From Microvelia longipes (Eukaryota; Arthropoda; Insecta; Hemiptera; Veliidae), in contig JACMZG010001911.1 in the NCBI GenBank assembly GCA_018340805.1, forward strand, positions 55,962,073-56,026,072: DNA of 64,000 nt. The letters are read 5' to 3'. This document shows positions 47,111 to 58,969 of the stretch, one piece after another. The notes below the pieces were generated by a model. The model searched no databases, was not told the origin of the DNA, and was given only the letters and a program-made list of their open reading frames with translations. The position numbers and the translations under genes were made by a program. Each line of letters opens with the position of its first letter. The first letter of the stretch is position 1.

Positions 47111-47454
47111 TGATACAAACCCAACATATTCTTAGACACAATATAGCCATGGTACTTTCAAAAATTCAAAAAGTATATAAAAAAATAAGAGGTTTTGTCA
47201 TTGTATTGAAACATTAAAGTGATGTACAAACACAAGGGTTTTTAAAACAGGTAATATATTATATATAAAAATGTTAACCCAGATTTGCAAAATGTTTATG
47301 TTTTCATTGCCATAGAAAATCAATAAATAAGACGTGGAAATCTAATGGAAATTCAGGTAGCACTTTTCTTTACTTTTCGTCTCCTTACGCACCCTACAAG
47401 ATTACCTTACTCGCCCTCACTCCAATAATTACCAAAAAAATTGAAATTATGTAT

Positions 47455-47890
47455 GTCTAGTTGATAAGTTTATTTTTTATTGTGTATTTATTTATTTACA
47501 TACTTGAGGTTACTTTAATACAATGTTTCTCAATTGTCTAAATTTAACAATGAAATGAAATAAACGATTAAAACAAATTGATGGTAAATTATTACATAGA
47601 CTGCATTAACAAAGACAGCATACCTTGAATAACAAATTTGATTAAAAATAAAACTAAAAAAAGCATAACATTACATGAGAAACACTAAACCACATTTAAG
47701 GTGGCAATACTAATTTATCAGCTAAAAACTCGTATAGTAGCCTTTCTCAAGAAACAATGTTTTAATGCTTTTTTTTAAGCTTTGGCTGGTTCAACTATTG
47801 AAGCAGGTAATTTATTAAAGCCCCTTAATATTTTTTTTAAATTTCTTATATTTACATATGTATATTTTATAACGACGTGTTACATCCACA
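47455..47890 (-). pseudogene. Decayed LINE 3' end (RT C-terminus) suspected
   Basis: On the minus strand, near 47865-47735, a frame reads ILRGFNKLPASIVEPAKA, a stop, then KKALKHCFLRK. NxLPxxI followed about ten residues later by KxxLK is the usual C-terminal ending of many LINE reverse transcriptases. Downstream the minus strand ends with AAATAAATAAATAC and AATAAAAAATAAAC near 47475, which could be the 3' tail. The upstream RT is absent. Chance resemblance is possible. Confidence 0.3.
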
Positions 47891-48399
47891 TACGTGGCTT
47901 TTGTAATAAATAAAATAAATAAATAAATTACTTCAATAATCTGATGCAAAGAACCAAATGGCTTTCATAAGCCTGGCTAAGATTAAAAAATGTAGGTAAC
48001 GTCCATTTGCTTCGCTAATATAATTATAAAGCGTAGTATCGAAGTCGAAGTCAATATAGTTTCTTTTTATAATCTATTATCATCTATTAATATTTATCTG
48101 TATGATACACACACACAGATATATATATAAATAAATAAATAATAAATATATATATATCATGCTTGACGACCAGTAAGCAGTAGCACAAGGCAATAGGACT
48201 ACACATTGAGTCTAAGTTCGACAAATTGGAAATATGCAAATTCAAAGTTAGTTTTAAATTCTACTTCAAAAGTTTTTCATAAAACTTATCTAAAATCCGA
48301 GAAAAGTTTTAAAAATATAATTAATTTTAAAAGTTCAAATGTATATAAATTGAACTTAATACTTTGAGAAGAAATATGAAAATTGCAGTTTTTAATTAC
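47891..48399. other. AT-rich stretch with CA/TA microsatellite
   Basis: A mixed (CA)n, (TA)n, (AAT)n run lies at 48105-48158. Nothing else was recognised. Confidence 0.5.
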
Positions 48400-48528
48400 G
48401 CGGTAGTACGAAAAATGTTTCCTGAAGGCCAGGAGAATCTCAGAAGGGGAAGAGAGGGAATTGGGAGCGGGAGAACCATCGGGGGCAGAAGGGACAGACG
48501 AGGAAAAGTGGTTGGCTACCATATTCAT
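48400..48528 (-). CDS. Candidate first coding exon, 43 codons
   Basis: On the minus strand an ATG at 48526-48528 (context TTAAAATGA, second ATG two codons on) opens MNMVANHFSSSVPSAPDGSP, then APNSLSSPSEILLAFRKHFS and YYR, followed by CGC|GTAATT as a possible donor, phase 0. The Ser/Pro-rich block has clearly raised GC relative to AT-rich flanks. The frame continues open for 80 codons in total past the GT. No acceptor-like tract precedes it, so if real it is a 5' exon. No family is recognised, and it does not join in phase directly to the candidate exon at 17386-17505. Confidence 0.2.
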
Positions 48529-49289
48529 TTTAATGATTTTTAGCTTTCCTTTTAAAATTGAAAAATCTGTTTCTCTCTTTAGATTCCTACGGTACTTTTA
48601 AATAAAAAAAAAGTATTTCCCCTTTAATTAAAGTAAAATAAATGGGGGAGCAAGATTATTTTTAAAGAAAGGTTTCAAAAAAAGTTGACCTTTATAAAAT
48701 AAAACTTTGACCAATCAACTTTGACTGCGGTCGCGATAACACTTTTTTTAAGTATAAAAAAGTCAAACTGCTTAAAAGTCAAGAAGTGCTTATTATATCT
48801 TTACTGAAATCAAGGGTTATTAAATATCCGTAAAGTTATAACTTAGTTTGGCCTTTTTAAAAAAAAACCCTAATATAAGGAACGGCGTTTTAATAACTTC
48901 GTTAAAGATAATAATTTTCAATCACTCTAATTAAGGTCTACCTCGTTTATAAACTAATTGTTTTATTTCTCTCCTTATTCGGGGTTTCGGCGATTCCTTA
49001 TCGAATATCACGATGGAAAACAAAGAAACGACAAGAATTAGAATGTTCAGTTTCTTTAATGGAATATAGGTCTATCATGGAATATCCAAATTCTTATATT
49101 ATAATAGGTGTCCGGCTCCAGGGTGCTTTGCAAGGTAACGCTTCCGCGCTCTGACTCGTCACCAATTTTTACAACACAAACATGTTTTAGCAAGATCTCA
49201 AAAATGACGCTCATGAGGTTCTTTTTTAGGAAATTAACATCAGGAAATAACGCTTATGAGGTTCGTTCTTTTTTATGAATTTATGTAGT
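48529..49289. other. AT-rich stretch, a short duplication
   Basis: AATGACGCTCATGAGGTTCT (49203) and AATAACGCTTATGAGGTTCG (49246) form a short local duplication. Nothing else was recognised. Confidence 0.4.
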
Positions 49290-49545
49290 TTATTATTCAT
49301 ACATAATATGTTTTCCATTAGACAAAAACCTTTAATAGTGTTTATACATACATTTGCATTTATTCGTACATAATATGTCATTCATACTTTTCATACATAT
49401 TCATACATACATTCATACTTTCAATACATATTCATTTGCATAATATATCATCATAATTTTTCATACATATTATTTGCACATAATATGTCATTTATACTTT
49501 TTCATACATATTCATTTGCACATAATATGTCATTCATACGTTAGC
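49290..49545. repeat. Degenerate ~45-bp tandem repeat
   Basis: CATACATATTCATTTGCA, CATAATATGTCATTCATACT and TTTT recur about five times with deletions. Confidence 0.65.
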
Positions 49546-52500
49546 CATTAGAATTAGACATTGTACATTCTTTGTTTATAATCAGTTCAAATATTCTAAG
49601 GGAAGAATAGGGGGACATACGGATGAAGAATTACTTACATAGACAGCTTATGAAGTACAAAATTAGTTATATTTTGTCATAGAATTAGAAGAATGGAAAG
49701 CCCTTCTTACACAAAGATAAAAGATGGGGGCATAAGATGTGTTTGTTTATCTTAAGGTTTCAACTCTTTACGTCTAAATAAGATCACTGTATCGTTTTCA
49801 ATAAGTATTCCTTGTTTTGAGCCTCCAGCCACACCTATTCCTTCTATTTTAAAAAGTATGTAAAAAAGGGTTAGTTTGGAAATTCGTTTTTAAGAGAACA
49901 GGTGGCGGGCACATGTGAACAGGTTGTGGGCTACCCCACACAGACTTGGCTCTGAAGGATCCATCACTTTCAAGTTTTGGTTTCAGCGCTTTAAGAAAGA
50001 ATTTTTAAAAAGGTGGAATAAGGCAAACTTGCAAGAAACTAAGCTTCCTCTTAATACCGTACTACGCACGGGTCGCACTAGAAACCAATTTTAAGCTTGA
50101 ATATCACTTAGAACAAAGAAAACCACCCGTTTTAATTTATCTTGTGGAGTCATCAAAATTTTTGACTTACTCAAAAATCGGAAAGTTGACCAATGAAGTT
50201 GCAATTTGGCACCGATGTAGCTCTATAGAGCTAACATATAAGATAAACTATTTTTACCATGCAATGCTTAGCCATTTTGAAGCCACAGCTTTCAATTTTT
50301 GAAATGTTGATTGACAATAACTCTAAAAGTTAAATATTTTAGTTCACACTGATTATAATTTCACAAATTGTAAAACACAAGAAAAGTGTATATAAAAATG
50401 TATAAATAAATTATTTTTACTGACATAAATAAACTATGTTCGCAATGATAAATAGCTTAAAGAATTTGCAAAAACAAAATTGAAGACCCGCAGAAAGAAT
50501 TAGTAGTACATTCAATGGACAGAAGCGTGGAACTTGGAAGAACTCGTGGAAGAACAATGGAACAACATAGCTGTTGAGGTTAATCGAGTTTTATTATCCG
50601 CTAGTTAGCGATAAAATGATAGGAAGACAATGGATGAGCGATCTCGCAATAGCTCTAAAAGAAGTTCGTCTAAATTAGAAAAAACACAAATATGTTATTT
50701 CCATAAAGATTTATAATTAGATATACCAACTCCCCTTAGATTCGAACCACTTATGTTGTCAATGTTTAAATTAATACAAATCCTTAACATAATCGTTTGC
50801 GCCAACCCTATATGATTGTTAATTAAGCAAAATGTCTTAAACGTTTAAAAATCTTTAAAGGAATCATTTTTATTTCTTAAAGAAATCGACGCAAGAAAAA
50901 AAATAAAACGCTGCTCTCCACAGGACTAGTGATTAAGCCCCCCCCCCCAAAAAAAAAAAAATAAAATACAAATTTTTCTATTTAATGTTACTACACTAAT
51001 AGGGAGTGAACCATCTATACAGATTGTATATCTATGCTTTTCAAGTTAATATAAAATATAGGCTAAAGATGATTAACACCTGTCACTCATATCAACACTG
51101 TCATGTCACACAATATCACACTGTCATGTCACACTCATATCACATTATATTGCAATTATGCAATTAAAATTATTTGTATTATTATATATAATATATAAAT
51201 TATTATTATATTATATTTATATTATTATTTATTATTTATTATATTTGTTTATTTATATTTATTTATTACATTATAATTATTTTTTATACTTATTATAATT
51301 TATATTAATTAATAATTATAATTAATTAATAAACATATGACAAATAAAATTATAAATATTATTTGTATTACATTATTAATAAAGCACTTTGTTTAAAAAA
51401 AATAAAACAAAAATACTTTCAAAATAAACCGAATTATGGTATGGTACATTGTACAGTTTAAATAAAAACTACTGTTCGTAAAAAAAAGGCTGCCAAGTAT
51501 GATTACAAAGAGCATAGCGCGTCTTTCTGTTGCTGATACCTAGCACTTACTATCCAAGCTTTGGAGACAGATAGGGGAATATGTTCAGTGCGCAATTGTA
51601 TAGTTAGAGTAGAAAGCCACGCTAAGGCGTTGTCTTGTGAGTTACATGCGTACTTTTAAATAGGAGATTTTTTAAAAATATGTTAACCTCCCACATCTAG
51701 GGAAAGAACCAAATTTGATTCGTTTCTGGGTTTCAAAACAAAAATTTGAATAATTAATTTTATTCTATATCTGTTATTTATTGCTTTTATACCAGCGTTG
51801 GTACAAAAATTGGCTTATTCTTGAACTCCGTTCAGTAAAAGATCAGATATATTCCCGGACAATATTCAATTCTATTGATCAGATGACGGAAATGGAGGGA
51901 TGATTTGGGGGATCCATTTCTCTTAGCATCCTGTAATATAAATCCTACATTTAGAAAATCATCATGACACGATCATAAGAACACAAAAGCGTTGTTGCAT
52001 GTTTCCAATAAACATGTGTTGCCTTATCATCTAAACACTTCTAAAGGTTTCTGTAGTGTTTACATTACACTAAAAGTCTTAAGTGAATCTGTTAACAACC
52101 TATAGTTTTATTACCATGTGGTGTAATAAATGGTGTTTTAATGTTTACAATCACCGATAATGTGGGAACAAATTAAATAACCATGTTTTTCTGTCTGACC
52201 GTAAATTTGTTAATGTTCTTGTGAATTTAATGTTATTTATAATATTATTCAGGTATTTATGGGGGTAATGCTCGAGCAATACTTTTAGTTTCTTAGTACG
52301 TAAATAAAATTCATAGAAAAAGATTTTGCTAACTTATTTATTGCTTTAAGCAATAAGATGCTCACATGAGAGTTATATCTTCTTTACTCTTTAGTCTCAT
52401 TTAAAAGGAAAAGTTGAAATTAAGAGATTGAAAATTAAGGACAACGTTTTTTAAGGAATATATAAATAACAAACGAGTGGGCCACTTTTCCAAAGCTTTA

Positions 52501-52579
52501 GTGTTTCTGTTCCAGTTTTTTGAACTAGAATTGAAACCAAAAATGGGGTACGAGATACCTCTAAACATTACCTGATATA
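49546..52579. other. AT-rich stretch with simple sequence
   Basis: Contains C(10)A(12) at 50939-50961, repeated CACTGTCATGTCACAC near 51097-51133, and an extended AT/ATT simple-sequence block at 51160-51345. No gene was recognised. Confidence 0.45.
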
Positions 52580-52619
52580 ATTGATACACTACGTTATTAG
52601 ATTAACGTAGTGTATCAAT
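52580..52619. repeat. Perfect 17-bp stem hairpin
   Basis: ATTGATACACTACGTTA, a TTAGAT loop, and the exact reverse complement. Confidence 0.75.
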
Positions 52620-52870
52620 CGTCCTCTGACAGCAAATTACGTTTTATATGTAATAGTAGTAGTAATAGGGTGAGGAGGCAAAGCCAGCCTAATAGCTCAC
52701 GTTGTTGCGCCCTTCTTGCCAGTCCTGATTCCTCCAATCTGCCCCACCACATCTACCTTCAGTTTGAAGAATATCTTTCAGCTAAGGGAAGATAATTCTT
52801 CTTCAAATAGAATACTAATTCCAAAGAATTTGAGGTGTTGTGACGTAACAGCCTCACACTCACATTCTTA

Positions 52871-53049
52871 CATACTAACCATAATCCATACATACATACA
52901 TCCATCCATACATACATTCATATATACATCCATACATACATCCATGCATACATCCATACATACATCCATACATACATCCATACATACATCCATACATACA
53001 TCTATACATACATCCATACATACATCCATACATACTAACCATAATCCAT
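52871..53049. repeat. CATACATACATC array framed by a direct repeat
   Basis: A 12-bp unit repeats about eleven times between two copies of CATACTAACCATAATCCAT (52871-52889 and 53031-53049). Open frames on both strands across it are translated repeats. Confidence 0.9.
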
Positions 53050-54639
53050 GCCGCTAAACACTGGAGTCCTGACCAAAACCGTATTAAAATAACGTGCGAA
53101 GGATTTTGTTGGATGCCAAAATAAAATTCAACCCAGTTTTCTAGCATAAACACGATTGAATTTAAGATACGAAAAATGGATACTTATATATTTATCAATA
53201 CCTTTATCTAAGTACTATTTTCTTAGAATAGTATTTTTTATGTTATTGTTTCTTTCCAAATCTGATAAATCTCTTAGATTAATTAAATTTCAAGATTTTT
53301 TTACTCTGTAAAACAAACTTATAAAGATTAACTTAAGTCTTTTAAAATAAGCCTGAAGGTATTGTTAGATGTAACTCGGAGTGTGAGGTTTAAAGGTATT
53401 GTTCACGTGAAGCTGAGCCCCTCGAAACTTCCTGTCTTATCTTAAGGACCTTTCCTTCTAATTGAATTAATCCTTAGCAACAAGATTCCACAAGAAACAT
53501 CCTTTCCTTGATTAATAGCCACTCCTAAGGACACACCATTGTCTTTTTACGTCTCCCCTTTTGTTCTTAAGTCACAAGAGTTTTTTAACTCTATCTCCTG
53601 AAGAAAAATAATTATGAAAGAGTTCTTAAGATAAAGAGTTCATCAACAACAAGTTTCACAAGGGAAATAAAGAGCCGCATTTACCTACTTTTACGAGCTC
53701 ATTTACTTCACTCTTTTCGAGGAGAAAAGAGGAAAAGTCCTTGGGTATTGCTTCAAACTTGTTTCTGGGTAATTTCTTCTACTTCTCATTCTAGGATAAA
53801 CTCATTGAAGAGAATCTCAGGAGTAAAAAGATCTCGTTTCCTTCGGGAAGGAAATGAGCCGTTGCCGATGCGAAGAAACTGCCACTACAGAAAACTCGAA
53901 AAAAATGTTTTAGCTTGACGACTCCTCAAATCCTCCGTTTTCTTAATTCCTCTTTTATATTAACCCCTTTCTTCCAACTACAGCCCCTTTTTTTCTACAG
54001 AAACTTTTTCTTACGTTTCCACTGAAGAGACAATCATTCTTCACTTTTGAGCTAAGTCAAGAGGGAAAATAAAGATAACCCGCTGTAATTAAAATTAATG
54101 GAAATAAATGGCCGTGGCAGATGGATTGAAATATATTAAAAAGAGTTGCCATTCTTATACAAAAAATGTTTCTTTACTTTAAAAGCATTGATTTAATTAA
54201 AATGATCGATAAGTTTTAAGAGCTAAAGAAAAACCGCAGCGTCTATTTTTCTCTGAAATACTTAAAAATAAAAAACTAAACGTGAAATACTTATCTGAGG
54301 TTTATAAAGCTTATTATAAAATAAAAGAAAATATTTCATGACAGAAAAAGTAATTTATAAACAAAAGCGCTTGTGTTAATATAGTTTTAAGAGAGCCTGC
54401 TGTATCTGCTTAATTCTTACGAATTTAAGAGGATTCCAAGAGATATAATTTAAGAAGGCAGGTCAGGTACATAACCTCTTCTAGAGACCCAATTTCTTCT
54501 TCATGAAGATAAGAGAGATACGAAAGATTTAAGTACGCTTCGACGTCATCATCGCTTACTCTGGCGAAAGTTACAACAAAAGTAAATGCACTATTAAATT
54601 TAAAAGTAGATGTGAAACTAAGACAGACAACTTTGTAAA
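53050..54639. other. No gene recognised
   Basis: It is slightly less AT-rich around 53400-53960, but no exon-like or repeat structure was recognised. Confidence 0.3.
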
Positions 54640-54770
54640 AACCACTTAGGAGGCCTTAAAAACATCTGAAACGAAGAATTCCAGTGTCATCACGATTTCG
54701 GATTTTTTTGCTAACACAATACTTTTTCTGAGAAGAAAATGAGAAGAAAGTAATAAGGAAAAAATAAAGT
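54640..54770 (-). repeat. Family X repeat, outer-end fragment
   Basis: GGCCTTAAAAACATCTGAAA, GAATTCCAGTGTCATCACGA, TTTCGGATTTTTTTG and ACACAATACTTTTTC align with 19180-19260. Confidence 0.6.
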
Positions 54771-56394
54771 TAAACATATCTTTAAGACACGTTTAAAGAT
54801 CTTTTATGAAGCGTAACCTTACTAATTATTTATTATTCAAACCTTTCGATAACGCTGGTCTTGTTAAACCTGTTTTTTACCAGATTTTTTCCTTAAGGGT
54901 TTGACTCAAAGATAATAAAGATAACCCGTTAAGATATGTCATTACAGTGACAGATAAAGGGGTCCAGATTTAACAAAAAAATGAAGAATAAGAAAGGTTC
55001 TTATAATGACTTCGGAAGACAGAAATTTATGAGTTGAAAAAAACCTTAACCTTGTTGAACTTAAAGAAGTCTTTTTGTTTGACAGATATTCTTTCCGTTG
55101 TCATTTTATTTTTCATGGAGTTTGAAATAATATAAAAGATAGAAAAGGTCCTTAATATAATAAAGATAAACAAAATCTTATCTTAAGTAAAATGAGAGGA
55201 TGGATCATACAAGGAATCCTTCCTTCCATATGGTTCATATGTGATTTGTTTGAATTTGACTAAAATTTAATATAAATAATCAAAACTACTTGTTTTCTTC
55301 GAGTACGTCAGGAATATAAATTGGCAAGCCACAGACATTTTTGGAGAATTAGGCTTTCCTTCTGTTTTAGGGGCTGTTGGAATTTTTCTTGAAGTCGGGC
55401 CCTGGATAGCCAGAATTAAAGATGTTTACCTTTAATCTAATTATATTTTTAAGAGGGCAGTTCCTCTAACTGCCCTTTCACTGAGTACAGCTTAGAATAT
55501 AAACAATTTATTAGACCCACAATTACTTAGTGCAGACGCGGGGTTTGAACCCCGTGTTCAACCTACTAGGGGTTTCTTCCCCCCCCCCGCAGTTGTTGTG
55601 TAAACAGGATTAGACACGGGGTTGAGCTTTAACTTAAAATCTTACTTAACCTATGGTACGATAGTCAGTAATTCAAATTTAACTACCACCTACCTTTGTT
55701 CACAAAAAAAAATAATTTTATCACTTAAAGCAATATGCAAAAGAAATTCTTATTCCTTACAATAGCTAATTTGAATTCCCCTAAATAAATCCATTGGTAC
55801 GTAATGGCACAATCAAAGTCTAGAGGGATCGCCGAAGAGGGTAATTCGGAAGGCACCGGACTGACCAGGCAAAAGCAAACTTCTGCCTTTGACAATCAAT
55901 TACACCAAAAGAACAAATTGGAAAAAATAGCTCTCTGAATATCCGTCCAGCGCTCTATCCCTTTAGTTCCGATTCACTGACAATTCGTTCTTTGTGTGTG
56001 TTTATTCCTTGACTTTTTTGGTTTAGTGTTTTTTTTGTGTCGTATAAGTTTGTTATTGTTTTGCTTTTTTTTAGCTTCTTCTCTTTGACTTTAAAGTTAT
56101 ATAATGTGACGGAAATTACACAAGGTTTAACAAAGGATATAAAATCCAATTCTAAGCCCATACAAATTTCAAACTATAAAATGTAGCTAAAGGTAGTTTC
56201 TGCAACCTTTAAGTCTGGACCAAGCGGTAGATGGTCCAGACCTTCTTTAGTACCAACCAGTAAGAATAAGGAATAGATGGGATGAAATGAAAGTTTCAGC
56301 AACTCAACAATAATCGCAGTTAAACTTGTATGGTTAGAATATACGAACAGAAATATCCTTTTTCAGTTTTGTGGAGCATTGTTTTCATCAATAA
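54771..56394. other. No gene recognised; isolated motifs
   Basis: A good acceptor (CTTTCCTTCTGTTTTAG, ending at about 55370) opens a 20-codon frame that ends in a stop (GIFLEVGPWIARIKDVYL); it is too short to call. A B-box-like GGGGTTCAAACCCC lies on the minus strand at about 55540-55553 but no A box was found upstream of it. Confidence 0.25.
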
Positions 56395-56450
56395 TATTCT
56401 ACATCCCTGAAGATGCTTTCCACAGTAAAAGCGAAACGTTGGACTCATAA
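56395..56450 (+). ncRNA. Hammerhead-like / Penelope terminal motif
   Basis: CTGAAGAT (56407), a GCTTT..AAAGC stem and GAAACGTT (56433) have the order CTGANGA, stem II, GAAA seen in hammerheads of Penelope-like elements. As at 2255, one extra U precedes stem II. The cleavage triplet and stem I/III were not established, so activity is not implied. Confidence 0.3.
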
Positions 56451-56554
56451 CCTACATTAACCACCAGAGGAAGATATATTATAGAAGATATATTTATATT
56501 AGAATTCCTCTAATATAAGCTAATGGTATATTATTAAAAAAACAATACCTAAAA

Positions 56555-56639
56555 TAGTAGTTACTGCAGTAACTACTAGTATAGGTATAACTAAGTAGGT
56601 ATAACTATGCGTATAACTACAGTATAGTAGTTATACGCA
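56555..56639. repeat. Two adjacent perfect palindromes
   Basis: TAGTAGTTACTG joined to its reverse complement (56555-56578, no spacer), then TGCGTATAACTAC with a 6-base loop and its complement (56608-56639). Both share the core GTAGTTA. Confidence 0.75.
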
Positions 56640-56924
56640 ATAGTTCTGCAAATATGATTAAAAAATTAAGTAAATTACATGGCTATATAGTCCTACTAAA
56701 CCAATGCCAAGAAACAACAATAAAATAAATATACGCTCCAACTTTGAACTCGTTTTTAATATTGCAAGCAATGTTTATTTCAGGTTTGAGGTCCTTCCTC
56801 ATCATAAATATATTAGAAATAGAGTCATAAATTACTCCATTGAATTGAAAAGAGAAAGTAACAGTGCTAAAATTGCGTAGTTAAATATATATTTATGAAA
56901 TAATTTATAGAGCACTATACCGAG

Positions 56925-57440
56925 GATCCTTAGCTCAGTGCTAGAGCGCTCGCCTTAAGACCTGGAGGTCGAGGGTTCTAAGCCGACAGAGGAGGACCTT
57001 ATATAAGGTTATCCTTCACAACGATCCTCGGGAGGTGTTGAATTCAAGGCCGGCTAACCCAGCCTAGGTTTTACGTGGTTACCTCTGGTTGTTGGCTTTC
57101 AGAACTTTGTTGGTTCCTCTGAACTTTGGCTTTCAGATCTGGACTATGGGAATGAATTCATTCCCACTAACTTCAGGGTTGGTACCGACGTCTATCCTCG
57201 TCGAGCTGTACCCGACTGGACAGAGCAGTAAGTATAACGAGTACCAGGTGAGACTAGTAAACTAGTATCTGGCGGGCTAGAAGAGACTAAAGAGACTAAA
57301 GGAAGTTAGTGAGACTGGAGAATATATACTAGACAAACTGTGAACCTGGCCACAGTGGCAGTGCCGTAAAGGAGACGGTAGGAGTACCCAGATTAAAGAT
57401 CTCTGGTTAAAGTGTGTGTATATACTTTAGGGCTTTCTTA
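56925..57440 (+). mobile_element. tRNA-derived SINE, family B
   Basis: The head GGATCCTTAGCTCAGTGC, TAGAGCGCTCGCC has a near-consensus A box, and GAGGGTTCTAAGCCG a B box 45-50 bp later. The acceptor ends do not pair, so it is not a tRNA gene. The body is GC-raised and includes two GGCTTTCAGA segments. The 3' end is uncertain and no second copy is in the window. Confidence 0.6.
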
Positions 57441-58189
57441 GTAGAATGGAATTTAACAGAGTAGAAACGCTAGAAAATGACCCTACAATCGTAAACAATA
57501 GAGCTCTATAAACTCCAGTAGTTCAACGAATGATTAAAATGAAGTAATTAAATACCAATAATAATTATAAGTAAAAAAATACCAATAATAATGATAAAAA
57601 TTACGTGTTCTTCGAATTTTTGTCATTTAATTTTAAAAATATATCAAGGTTACAAAAAAAAAAATATAATCAATTACCCTCACAAATTTCCAGGTTTGAC
57701 TTAAACTCTAAACTTTATATCATTGGTCTAATAAGCAAGCATAGAACCTTTAATGGAAAGAGTATGATCATTGTTGATAAGCGTGCGTATGAGTAAATGT
57801 TAGAAAGCGTAGAAGCATTGTTGGAGAGCGTATGAGTAAATAGAGTATTATGGCGTAGTGAGTGATAGGCAGTGGACATTGTTTTGGTCATCTCATCTGT
57901 TTACTCAGTCAAAATAACCTCTAGTTAAATGAAATCCTTGGCTTTCTATATCTGGACCAGATAGCATTTCTCACTGAGTAGGTTACCATTAGAGGAAAAT
58001 GCAAATGAATCGAGGGAAACAAAACTGGTAAATCAGAGAATTGCATAAATACACATCGCATTCAGACAATCTGCAGCTAACTTTTATAAATTGTTTTTTC
58101 TTTTGCTTTGACGTGAGAGTTCTTTACTTTCAAGGAATTTAAATCCTTGCTATCCTATTCTTTAAACAACAGAACTTTTAAGGGAGCCA
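57441..58189. other. AT-rich stretch, nothing recognised
   Basis: The 63-codon frame at 57605-57796 shows no domain. Confidence 0.35.
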
Positions 58190-58580
58190 AATAAAAATAC
58201 GGGCCTTCGGCCCGTAGCCGCTACGCGGCGTCAGTCTCTCTGGCCGCTTCGTGGCCACACTATTGTTGCTTTGTATTATTTATGTTGTATTATTATTTCT
58301 TGTTTTATGGCATTTTGACATTTATTTAGCGACTTTGTATCGCCTCGCCTTATACGCTCTTTCCACAGGCCTGTGAGGCACGCTACGGCCTTTAAGAAGC
58401 ATTTTGTAAAACATTCATATCAACTAATTTAACCTGAACATTGGATACTCCCTTTCATCTAGTACAATGGATCAACGTGGACTTAAGGTTTAAGTTTAGG
58501 AAACATGAATAATTAAAAATGGTTGTATGTTTTTTAATAAATAAAGCTTTTTTATTATTATTATTATTATTATTAGAATT
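58190..58580 (+). mobile_element. LINE or SINE 3' end with GC hairpins and TTA tail
   Basis: It starts with three consecutive GC stems, CGGGCC-TTC-GGCCCG (58200-58214), GCCGC-TAC-GCGGC (58217-58229) and TGGCC..GGCCA (58241-58256). It continues through GCGACTTTGTATCGCC and GGCACGCTACGGCC, and ends with AATAAATAAAGC followed by (TTA)n at 58551-58576. A polyadenylation-like signal plus a trinucleotide tail is the same ending as the LINE at 9.5 kb. No coding part is present. Confidence 0.5.
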
Positions 58581-58717
58581 AAGTTTTAACAAATCAATAG
58601 GGTCTTAAGTAACTTCAGTGAGCGCCGTGGAATGATCTACAATATTAACAACAGCAACTTTGTCTTTCCACCAATAAGCTTTAATTTAACTCTGAGCAGA
58701 GCCGGCTTTCGGCTATA

Positions 58718-58969
58718 ATGCCATCTACAGTGCCGGTTGAGACTTTCAATTCATGTTGCAGTTTTAAACTTGGCAAATGTTTATATTTAGAGGAGGAGCA
58801 AAGCGAGTCTGATAGTGAAGATGAGTGTAGCAAATCCTATGGAATAAGAAAATGTTCAGAGGAACCCTATATACCTAAGTTTTTAAATAAAATTCTCTGT
58901 ACTAAATACTCTGGGCTAAATGACATGAGAGAACAAATAATACAAATCAACAACAATATGGCCACGTAA
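58718..58969 (+). CDS. Unassigned 83-codon open frame
   Basis: ATG to TAA, directly downstream of the TTA tail. The translation has an acidic stretch (LEEEQSESDSEDECSK, about residues 24-39), Cys at positions 13, 14 and 21, then IPKFLNKILCTKYSGLND and REQIIQINNNM. Composition is more protein-like than chance frames nearby, and the length is unlikely but not extreme. It could be a fragment of a retroelement ORF or of a host gene. GC-rich sequence with GGAGGCCTCC follows at about 58980. Confidence 0.25.
   Translation: MPSTVPVETFNSCCSFKLGKCLYLEEEQSESDSEDECSKSYGIRKCSEEPYIPKFLNKILCTKYSGLNDMREQIIQINNNMAT

Noticed and set aside
52716..53153. Frames with repeated HTSI or MYGC on opposite strands
   Set aside because: Translated CATACATACATC array.
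55370..55435. Terminal exon after CTTTCCTTCTGTTTTAG
   Set aside because: Only 20 codons to the stop, no upstream partner and no poly(A) signal close by.
55441..55620. tRNA-like SINE suggested by GGGGTTCAAACCCC on the minus strand
   Set aside because: No A box at the right distance; the symmetric B-box-like sequence is a palindrome that can arise alone.
56925..57000. A true tRNA gene
   Set aside because: A and B boxes are present but acceptor and T stems do not pair, and a long GC-raised body follows, as in SINEs.
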